From Valencia hispanica (taxonomy: Eukaryota; Chordata; Actinopteri; Cyprinodontiformes; Valenciidae), in the NCBI GenBank assembly GCA_963556495.2, contig OY747712.1, forward strand, positions 21,722,735 to 21,786,734: 64,000 bases of DNA, given 5' to 3'. The notes beneath the pieces were generated by a model that did no database searches, was not told the origin of the DNA, and saw only the letters and a program-made list of their open reading frames with translations. The position numbers were made by a program, and so were the translations under genes. Within the stretch, counting starts at the first letter, position 1. Each line of letters opens with the position of its first letter. Of this stretch, positions 13,505 to 22,735 are shown in pieces.

Positions 13505-13566
13505 AGGAGTGGAACCCATGACTCCAGGTACATAAGTAGCATCTTTATCTACCAGGCCAACACATA
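13505..13566 (-). repeat. Inverted partner of the tRNA-like repeat at 12985
   Basis: Reverse complement reads GGCCTGGTAGATAAAGATGC and GAGTCATGGGTTCCACTCC, matching the 12985 copy in order. The two face each other about 430 bp apart, either as two SINE copies or as arms of one fold-back element. Confidence 0.5.
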
Positions 13567-13599
13567 AGTCAGGGCAACAGAGTCCCTTTCTGTACATTT

Positions 13600-14594
13600 A
13601 AACAGTGCATCCAAAGAAAGGAAGCAAATGGTTTTACAGAGGCATCAAAAATACAGGTAATCAAGTGGGTGTGGCTTTGAATATTCCAGAGTTTAAGATT
13701 AAAGTAGGCAAAAGGATTGATAACGGACTTTCAGTGTTCACAGGGGAAATGTTGGCATTATTGTTAGTTGCTCAGTGGATGGAGTAAAATAAAACCTTCC
13801 GTACAATGATCTGTTCAGATTCTAGTTCATCCCAAGCTTGGATAACAGTCATTCAGAAGGCAGACCTGATATTTTAGTTCAGATTTTACGAACAATCTTT
13901 AGAATAAATATGATGGGATTAATATATTTCTTTGTTTGGGTACAGCACTATAGCATTACTAGCAATGAGGATGCAGATAAAATGGCAAAAGAGGCTGCAA
14001 AGAGAGATCATATAGATTTAAACATCAACATCAGCAGAGCTGAAATTAAAAACATTATAAAACGGAAAATGAGGGGAAAATTAGAAAAGCGGTGGGAGGA
14101 GGAAAGGACAGGGACATGGTTTTATTCTATTCAAAGCAAAACATGAGACATGAGAAGCACAGGGAGGACCAGGAGAGAGGAGACAACAATTTTTCGACTT
14201 AGATTTGGACACACTGGGTTAAATAGTACTCTATTCATTATAGGAAAACATCAAACAGGGAAATGTAATAGTTGTGGAGAAAATTAAACCAAAGAACATG
14301 TTCTGTTGCATTGTCAAAATTATCAAGAAGAAAGAAGACAACAGATTTATAACTTGAGGAAAAACAGGATTAAGCTAAAAATAAAGGATTTATTGCAAAT
14401 AAATTCAGGATGTGAAAGTTTTATGGCTTTATTTCAGTTTCTTAAACAAACTCATTTGTATGACAGGATATGAGTTTTGTTTTTGTTTTTGTCTGATTAA
14501 TTTATTTGAGCATCATTCCGGACCACACTCCAAGCCAGTTGGTGGCGATAATGCACCAAATTGTTGTTTGCCAACTGTCATAAAACTACAAAGA
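13600..14594 (+). mobile_element. LINE 3' fragment with RNase H domain (I/Nimb-type)
   Basis: Broken frames give RNase H-like segments: DNGLSVFTGEMLALLLVAQW with its acidic Glu, and NEDADKMAKEAAKRD with the late Asp. Then comes a Cys/His cluster (GKCNSCGE followed by EHVLLHC) like the terminal zinc knuckle of I-type LINEs. At least two frameshifts and a stop are present, so it is dead. The 3' end carries CCAAGCCAGTTGGTGGCGAT, familiar from fish LINE tails, and runs into a GAA microsatellite. The reverse transcriptase is missing, consistent with 5' truncation. Confidence 0.8.
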
Positions 14595-14728
14595 TGAAGA
14601 AGAAGAAGAAGAAGAAGAAGAAGAAGAAGAAGAAGAAGAAGAAGAAGAAGAAGAAGAAGAAGAAGAAGAAGAAGAAGAAGAAGAAGAAGAAGAAGAAGAA
14701 GAAGAAGAAGAAGAAGAAGAAGAAGAAA
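14595..14728 (+). repeat. (GAA)n microsatellite, LINE tail
   Basis: About 44 GAA units follow directly on the LINE 3' end, so the array very likely grew from the element's own simple-repeat tail. Confidence 0.95.
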
Positions 14729-14789
14729 GCAAACGGCATCTTCAGACTAACAGTAGTGTTAGTCTGAAGTGGAAGGAGCTACTGAGACA

Positions 14790-16500
14790 GGATGAGTTGC
14801 TGAGATCTCACGAGAGCTGTGCGCAAGTAATATGGCGGGATATACTGGTAAAACAAACAAATTCAGGTAAAACAAGCCAATAAATTTGAGCCAAATAGAG
14901 CAACCGTTTAAAAAAAACATTATATTGTATTTCTCCATAAAACAAACTGGACGAGGAAAGCTTGGACAGCCTGGAGAGCTACTTGAACAAATGTTTTGAC
15001 AACATTTTTATGGGCAAGCCACAAATATCCACTTCTACCATGCCGACAAGAACTCCATCACTGAGACGCACCCATTCTGAAGCAAGCACGTCCAACATTT
15101 CTCCAGAAAAAACCGACACCAATGTCTTGGATTCAATTGATAACAAGCTAACCACCCTAGATGCCCGTCTTGCCCTGGTTGAGGTTCTCCACAAGAATTT
15201 AAAGCTCTGAGGGAAGCGCTAGAGTTCAGCCAAGAACAGGTGGCATCACTCGCTGCAGAAAACCAAACGCTAAGAGATGGTGTTAAGAAACTCAACAATG
15301 GGATGACGCTGTCCGGAGAAAACAAGAAAATGAAAGAAACCATCCTGGATATCCAGGCCCAGGGCATGCGGGACAGCTTGTCTTCTCCAGGAACCCAGAA
15401 CAGGCAAAGGAAGACGCTGAAACCACTGTCAGAGAATTTCTCCAACGTCACCTGAAACTCCCAAGTGCGTACAGTAAAAAACATCACTTTTCATCACGTC
15501 CACCGGCTCAGAGGTAAGAGGGCCAACAACAGCCGTCAGCGACCAGTTGTTGCTAAATTCAATCACTTCAAGCAAAAAGAACAGGTCAGAGGTCGGGGCA
15601 GAGAGCTGCGTGAAACGAATTACAGCAGTAACGATCAATATCCAAAAGAGATTCTGGATAGAAGGCGAGTTTTATTCCCTAACTTTAATCTATTCTTCTC
15701 TTTCTTATATCTCTGCTTCTGGACTTATAATCAGGCTACCAAAATCACTAACTATGACTGCACTTGTGTTTATCAGTTTCTATGGTGACATGTAGTTTCC
15801 AACTTTAATCACACAACTATGGCTACTCTAAGGTTTGTCACATGGAATGTTCATGGAACTGGCACCAGAGAAAAAATAATTCAGATTTTTAACCAGCTTA
15901 AAAGATTGAAGGCAGATGTTGTCTTATTACAAGACACTCGTAACTCTACCTCAGCTGCAGATTATCTTAAATCTCCTGTGTTTCCAAATGTCTTTTCTGC
16001 ATGCTATAACTCTAGACAAAAGGGAGTAGCAATACTAATAAATAAAAAAGTTAATTTTACAGTATTAGACACAGTTACAGATCTAGAGGGTGTATTTATT
16101 ATAATACAACTATCTATACATAATCAAATGTTATGTATTGTCAGTGTATATGGGCCAAATGTTGATGACCCCACAAAACAAATATTGGAGATTCAATAAA
16201 TCAATGCTTAAAGATGAATATTTTATTAAATATTTCAAAAAAGAGTGGGCTTCATATTTGGAGTTTAATGACCTCCCCGGTACATCACCATCCATTCTCT
16301 GGGAGGCCGGAAAAGCTGTGCTTAGAGGTAAAATAATGTCATTCTCATTAAATAAAAAGAAAATAGAAAACAAACGTTTTCAGGAGTTAGAAGAAACTAT
16401 AAAATATTTAGAAGCTTCCCTGGATGAGGAGAGACTGGGCCGAATCCCTAAAGCAAAACTAGAATTAAATGAAATTATTAATAACTTTTGTTGGTGGTTC
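14790..16500 (+). mobile_element. Decayed L1-type LINE, 5' part
   Basis: ORF1 starts at 14962 (MDSLESYLNKCFDN) and contains coiled-coil-like stretches plus MKETILDIQAQGMRD. It is split over at least three frames through about 15660. ORF2 starts at 15819 (MATLRFVTWNVHGTG) with an endonuclease domain including VSVYGPN. The motif usually written LQET reads LQDT here, so the catalytic Glu is changed. After 16196 a deletion jumps in a new frame to the segment ILWEAGKAVLRGKI, which lies between endonuclease and reverse transcriptase. The RT is absent. Confidence 0.8.
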
Positions 16501-16504
16501 ATAA

Positions 16505-16600
16505 AATCACAATAGATTACACTGAACTTTATGGTTGTAATGTGACAAAATATGGAGCATGTTAACAGGATCTGAATATTTTTGCAAGGCAAAGTATTTC
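16505..16600 (+). mobile_element. Tc1-like terminal inverted repeat fragment
   Basis: AATGTGACAAAATATGG then GATCTGAATATTTTTGCAAG resembles the outer end of a fish Tc1 family; it directly abuts the broken L1 end. Confidence 0.5.
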
Positions 16601-16824
16601 CAGTTAGATCTACTTGAGTATGATTCTAGACAGGAGAAGAAATAGAAGGAAAAAAATAAGAAAGGATGACTTTTTAACATCTGTTAAATATCTTTACAAG
16701 AATGAACAGCTACCCAATATGTCATCATATTCACACCAAAGTGAAAGAAGGAAATTGGCTTGAAAACAAGGTTCAGAAAAAAGTTTGACCGGAAAGATAT
16801 TCATGTACACATGTAAGTACAATG

Positions 16825-17142
16825 TAGTTCGGGCTGCACAATATTAGAACATCTTCCAAAGGCAATTAAAGTTGCGATATATGCCTATTTATTTATTTTC
16901 CTCTCTTTCTCACCCATTCTTTCTACACTGATCATTAGCAGTTTGTGGAATGTTGTCTATGTCTAGTGTGAGCATCTGCTGCCGTTAGACTGCCCAACTC
17001 TATTAATATTACATTAGCGTGTAAAGTGCAAGTCATAACACATCCAATACATTAGTGAGCAACAAACAGTTCTTTGAGCTGAAAATATTGCAAACAATTA
17101 TATTAGGCTGATGATATATTTGCAATAGATTGTGCAGCCTTA
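16825..17142. mobile_element. MITE with GGGCTGCACAAT ends
   Basis: Left GGGCTGCACAATATTA and right ATAGATTGTGCAGCC form imperfect inverted ends around about 320 bp without an ORF. hAT-like miniature elements have such ends; no convincing 8-bp target duplication was found. Confidence 0.5.
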
Positions 17143-17229
17143 ACAAGCATTTCTCAAAACTTGATAATCAAAAAGAGAATCAATTGTGGAAAAAATAATT
17201 ATAATCTTATTATTGTAATTTTTTTATTC

Positions 17230-17495
17230 AAAAATGCCAGGTCAGAAATATTGATACCCTTCTCAATAATCAATTAAAAAAATCTTTGCATTACAGCAAT
17301 CAAACCCTTCACATAGCTTAATTTCCACTGGTACTTTGACGACTTATCTGTACTGATGAGGTCCAGGTTCCTTGCCATCAACCTAGCTTTTTGCTCTCTC
17401 TCCACATTTAGTGATCAGATTTATTACTTCCAGTCAGAAGGAACATGTTGGCAAACTTTTAAAAAAACTGGTTTAAACCTAAATTTACCAGAGGA
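17230..17495 (-). mobile_element. Tc1-like fragment
   Basis: TTTCCACTGGTACTTTGACG, GAGGTCCAGGTTCCTTGCCA and CATGTTGGCAAACTTTTAAA follow the order of the minus strand of a fish Tc1 subterminal region. Noncoding and decayed. It is interrupted at its right end by the next repeat. Confidence 0.45.
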
Positions 17496-17715
17496 TTCAA
17501 TTCAATTCAATTCAATTCAGTTTATTTATATAGCGCCAATTCACAACAGATGCCATCTCAAGGCACTTGACAAGAAGTCATTTCAATACATTTATACAAA
17601 CATTCCAATCAGTCAGTCATTGGCGTGAGGTTGGGCCCCGTTGATGCAGACTTTCCAACCACAGCAATCCTTCAGCAATCCCTCATACTGGTATAAACCT
17701 GAATTTACCAGAGGA
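17496..17715 (+). repeat. 'GTTTATTTATATAGCGCC' repeat with 28-bp flanking duplication
   Basis: Begins with four TTCAA units and CAGTTTATTTATATAGCGCC. The preceding 28 bases (17468-17495) recur at 17688-17715 with two mismatches, so the insertion seems flanked by an unusually long target duplication. Confidence 0.7.
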
Positions 17716-19600
17716 TAAATTGGTAAAATTTAGGCTTAAGTGTATTTAATATCTTACATTACATTTTTAGTTATGAGAGCTTATAGAAATGAAATCAATT
17801 AGTTTATATTATAGTTTATATTATAACTTATTGTATGGTAATACACAACTTAATGTTTTGACAGAAATTAAAATTTGGATAAAGGCAAACCTGCTTTTGT
17901 AGCATCTAAAAATAAAGGTACTTTTTAGGCAGAAACTCTGATTCATCAAAGACAGCACTGAAAGTATCTCATGTGAGGAGAAATTTTCCACTAGTGTAGA
18001 TTTGGACACATGACAAAATTTGTGTCACCCTGGACCACAGATATCCTTGTGGAAAAGCAAAATCAGGAAGTGGGAAAGCCCTCAAACTTCCACTTTATCC
18101 TTTAAATAATATTTTTGCATATAACTGACAACATTTTAAAAACCATACATTTCAATTATTTTTTTACAAAAACACAGCTTGAGTACCCTGTTACTCATGA
18201 TTGCTTTAAATGTGGATTTTAATTCAAAACAGTGCACTTCAGAAAATGTTTAGAAGGCTATAAACAGAGAAATCAGATTTGCTGCAATAAAAAAATATGT
18301 TCATCAGCGAGTAAAGAAAATTACATGAAGAGAAAATGAAGATCACAACAATAAAAATGTATCTAACAATAACCCTCACATACTTTTATTCAGACAATTG
18401 TGGTTCATTCCTCTCCATGACACAGCACACACTGTTCCCTTTTAGAAGAACAAGAAAGGTGCAGGAAGAAATTTCTGGCTGCAGACTCTGTTCCCGCGGT
18501 GTTGGCACCTGTGAGCAGGGGTACACCCAGTGAGAACACACTGTTCCATAACAGCGCTGTGCAAGAGGGGATTCTCTGACGGATGCTTTCCAGGTTTCAA
18601 TGGCAAGAATGAGGCTATGTTATTCATAAGTGCTCTCTGTGAAGAATCGCTAACACTTTGCTCTTCGCGAGCTCATACTGGTGTAATTGAGTCCACAAAA
18701 ATCTAAAAAGGTGGATTTTTTTTTAAAAAGAGGAACACTGTAGATATGAGCCCAAGCTTAAGGCCTAAAAGCATCTGTGAAGTCATTTCTGTGTCAAAGG
18801 GTTCAAATCAGCAAACAAAAAAGACATTCCTCTTAAACCTTGACATCTCAACATTTCCCTGCAAACGGCTGCATGCTCTTGCACCTTATGCTGCTTCCTG
18901 ACAAACAATACATTCGCACAGTAGTTAATTTCAATTCTGTCAACTAGTTTATTTCAACTTTGATCTTCAGATGGTAGCTCAGAAACAAAGGGCTATGCAT
19001 AAGACAAATAAGCAGAGACAGAGCACTTAAAAAATACAGACTGGGTTCGCTTCACTGAGTCACTCAGTGATCCAGCAGCGACAGATAAGAGCTTGAACTG
19101 CATGTCAGAATCACAGGACAGGAGGAAGTGCAATCTACTGGGGTCATGTTCCACTCATGCATAAATCCACATAGATACACACACATCTATTATCTTACAG
19201 AATTTTTATCCAAAGCCTCCCTAGCAACAAAGACCAGAATATTCAGGGCAGTCTGTTTGGTTGTTCTCCTACTCTGAATGTCCTACCTTCCTGACAGTCG
19301 GCTTTCATCAATCACTAAAAAGCCACACTCTTCCATTGTGTGAAAGGGACACAGGGATGTTTTATGCTTAAAATCCTTACTCCCTAAGTCTGTGGAACAG
19401 GTTCTAAAGACTCTGAACAAGTTAAATAGCTGCAACATATTCAAATAATGTGTCAATGTAAGATGGATCCGGTTATTTTCTGGTTCCTTGAGTAATTAAT
19501 CTAGTGTTTCACTTTGTGAATTGAGTTACAGAAAAAAATGAACTTTTCCATAATATGCTAATATATTGAATATGAATATATGACCTTTTATTCTCAATGT
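17716..19600. other. Intergenic, possible regulatory block at 18780-19150
   Basis: No gene seen. 18780-19150 is less repetitive and contains AACAAAGGGCTATGCATAA (SOX- plus OCT-like), a GAGTCACTC AP-1-like motif and GATAAG. These short motifs are suggestive only. Confidence 0.45.
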
Positions 19601-19684
19601 CTGACCTCTATCCATCAATCTTCTATAGGACTGAGATAATTAATTTGTGACAGCCACTTCAAAACACTGAATCTTTTGTCCTGT

Positions 19685-20474
19685 TGTTAGGTCTCTGGGG
19701 TGTTTGTCCGTGTTTGTATTGGTCTGTCTGCTTCCTGCTTATTTGTTCACCATTCAGAAGAGTTCCACCAGAGGTCCTGGCTGAACCGAGGACCTTTCCA
19801 TCAAGCCGGGGATGGAGCCTGCCTGCTACACCTGCACAGGTGCAGCTCATTAAGCTCATCACTGATGAGGATATAAGGAACTGGATGTCAGACCTTTGGT
19901 GTCTGAGTGTTCAAAACCGTCTGATAAAAACCTAAAGTCCTCTGTGTGATTTTCATGACAACCATATTAACGCCTCTCTGTGCACCTTCAAGGTTTTTCC
20001 TCGTCGCAGTCTTCTCGTGATCTGTTCTCCAGCTTCTCAGTAATCCATGGTAATTTCACTTCTGATTACTTTCAAGCTCCAAGTTCCTCTGTGTTCCATG
20101 CTCCATCTTAGTGCTCTGGCTGCCCACCTCCGTGCACAATCCACACTTCTGGATTCCACCATCTCCACATCTCCAGAAACTCAGCAGGAAGCTCCAGCAG
20201 ACTGCCACGACTCCTAACTCTCCTTCCCTGGTGATTCATCCACAATCAATCAATTAAGCCACACCTGAGTACTGTCAAGCAGTTAAAATCCATTTCAAGA
20301 TCTGGTCTCTCCTCTGGACTTCACCTTCTGCAGTTTCATCTCATCTCCATTTCCCTGTGCAGTGTTTCCAACTCCTGTGACATTCATTATCTTTGTTTCA
20401 ATAAACTTTAACTTTTACAACTGGTCTCCCTAATGGTGTTTTGCATAGTCTTGAACCTTAATCCAAACATGACA
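19685..20474 (+). mobile_element. Probable solo LTR inside the Tc1 relic
   Basis: TGTTAGGTCTCTGGGG at the left and CCAAACATGACA at the right give TG...CA ends. An AATAAA signal (about 20401) precedes a short U5-like end. The flanks CCTGT and ACTGT match at 4 of 5, consistent with a 5-bp target duplication. Removing it rejoins the Tc1 sequence. No internal genes remain, consistent with LTR-LTR recombination. Confidence 0.6.
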
Positions 20475-20695
20475 ACTGTGACTTTGTAGCTAATTTGGTG
20501 GTATTCTTAGGGTCACTGTCCTTGTGCCAAAGCTTTAACTTCTTGGTTGATGTCTTGAGTTGATGCTTCAGTGTTTCTACTTAATGTTTGTTCTTCATCT
20601 ATTTTGTGAAGTGCACCATTTTTTTTCTGGCACCAAAACACATTTACAACATGTTACCAATTCCATGCTTCAAAGCTTGGATGGTGTGGTTTTGT

Positions 20696-22074
20696 TCCAA
20701 CCTCCGTGGCGCGTCAATTCCCTGCCGGGTGCGTTTCATACGCAGAAAGGCTGCGCCGGGGTCTGCAGCAATGAAGGCAGAGAGTGCAAGTTCCAAGCAC
20801 CTGCCCCCACCCCACAGACCCTTGACTAAAGGGAACTGGAAAGCTACAAGGTATAAAGCTTTAGTCCTTATTTAGTTGATTTCCAAAAATGACATTGTTT
20901 AAATACCTGATGATCTGCAAATGGATAATTCTGTCAACAAAATGTACAACATTTTTATAAAATGAAATTAAACTATTTTCTGTAAGTCCATGTGTAATTT
21001 CAATAAACTTAAAAAAAAAACGTATTGGCACAAGGCTCTTAACTGATAGCTGACATGATGTTCTATAATTAAAAAAAACTTCCACCATCCACTAAGGCGT
21101 AATTTTAGCCAGGGACATGTCCCCAACAATATTTAAAATTGACAGTTTTTTCCCACCTCTAATGCAGATTTTCACAATTTCCATATCAGTATCCGAACTG
21201 ACAATTAAATCACTCTATTCCACTATAGGCTACAGTCATGGTTTTTCTGCGTTGATGCTGCAGCATTCTTCAGAGGGGGATTTTAATTCAATTCAGTTTA
21301 TTTATATAGCCCTGAGTCACAACAGATGTCATCTACAAGAAAGTCATTTCAATATAAAAAAAAATTCCAATCAGTTTAAAGTTTTAGCTAGTTTTCTATG
21401 TAAGGAATCCCAGTAGATTGTAAAATTGACAATGACTCAATGCAAAGTTTAATAAAGACACTCAGTCTGCTGCAAACACCTTCAGGGCATCATTCAAGCC
21501 TTGTGCTTACATTCAAAAGGTGATTGAATTACTCATAGGCTCTCTTTTTATTGCAAGGGGTTCTAAAAATGCAGTGTCGCTGCTCCATGCATCTATGCAC
21601 TGATGCACAGGTCTGTGCACTGTGCACATGGACCTGTAAAAAAGATGTCAAATACAGTTCTCCACTCCCAGGACAAAAACCTTGTCTATGCTGAAACACA
21701 CTGATTTCCTCAAAAGATGCAGGGAGCAAATTAACCTTTTGGTCACCGGAAATTAAGTTATATTTACATTGTTAAGTTATCGCAAATCTGCACGTCTTTT
21801 ATTTTGAAATTTACCGGATGCTTTACACCAATACCGTGGGTGCTTTCCTGCTTAGCCCCATTTTAACTGTGGAACTTGACACGTTTTGGATGCGTATTGC
21901 GTGAAAAATAGAACTGTCCTATCTTCAGCGGAGAGAAGCAGCACGGCTGGGACGCGTCTAAAACGCACCGCAGCGCATTCGGTGTAAACCAAGCCTTGGA
22001 CTATAATGGTTTCTATTTGCTGCGGAGACCACGCCGCAGCTGGGGGATAAAAGCTTTACCCTTTATCCTCAATT
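20696..22074. mobile_element. Second insertion in the Tc1 relic, type unknown
   Basis: GC-rich at both ends (TCCGTGGCGCGTCAATTCCC on the left, CGGAGACCACGCCGCAGCTG near the right) with an AT-rich centre. It contains a copy of the GTTTATTTATATAGCCC repeat at 21285-21370. GTGTAAACCAAGCC near the right is reminiscent of DNA-transposon subterminal sequence. No ORF of known family. Confidence 0.4.
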
Positions 22075-22735
22075 ACGATAATTATGGCCAAACAATTCCG
22101 GTTTAGTTTCATCGGAGCATAGACCATGTCTCTAAAAATTAGGGCACTTCTTCCTGTAAACTTTAATTTGGAAACTGTAAATTTGAACCAATGCCTTCTT
22201 TCTTGTATAATGACTTTTCAGCCCATTTTGGTAAGGGGCTGGTTTCACTGTGAATAATGACAGTCTCTTACCATCTAAAGCCAGTATCTTCACAAGGTAT
22301 TATGCTTAAAAATGTGGGACCTTCAGGTATCTGGAAATTGTACCCAAAAGATGAACAAGACTTGTGGATGTCCACTATATCTTAATATCATGTCAGATTT
22401 GTTTTTATATGATGTCACACAGTAAAACAGTGTTTTTGAGGTGTTGCCTTAATATACATCCACAGGTGTGCCTCTATTTGATGTTGTGCATTAACCTATC
22501 AAAAATGTACAAAGCCATGACATCATTATCTGGATTTCAGAAAGTTTAACTGCATACTAATCTTACACAATTTTTTTAGATTTTCATTTGTATCATGCAA
22601 TACTCCGTGTTAGTCAATCACACAAAATCCTAATGAAATACAATTAATTTTGTAGTTGCAATATAAAATGTTACAAAAATATCTAGCAAAGAAGAATGTA
22701 ACAAAAATTTACTATTTTGCAAAGCACTGTATGTG

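Larger units (their letters stand above)
19605..22735 (-). mobile_element. Tc1-like transposon relic, minus strand, split by two insertions
   Basis: Three collinear pieces of one minus-strand Tc1 can be followed: 19605-19684 (ending ACACTGAATCTTTTGTCCTG), 20475-20695 (TTTGGTGGTATTCTTAGGGT, CATCTATTTTGTGAAGTGCA, GGATGGTGTGG) and 22075-22545 (ATTATGGCCAAACAATTCCG, GACTTGTGGATGTCCACTAT, AAGCCATGACATCATTATCT). 22545-22735 ends like a terminal repeat (TTTGCAAAGCACTGTA). The transposase reading frame is fully decayed. Confidence 0.75.

Noticed and set aside
14561..14767. Poly-lysine open frame
   Set aside because: It is a translation of the GAA microsatellite at a LINE tail.
15035..15487. 150-residue minus-strand frame
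   Set aside because: It is the antisense shadow of the L1 ORF1 relic.
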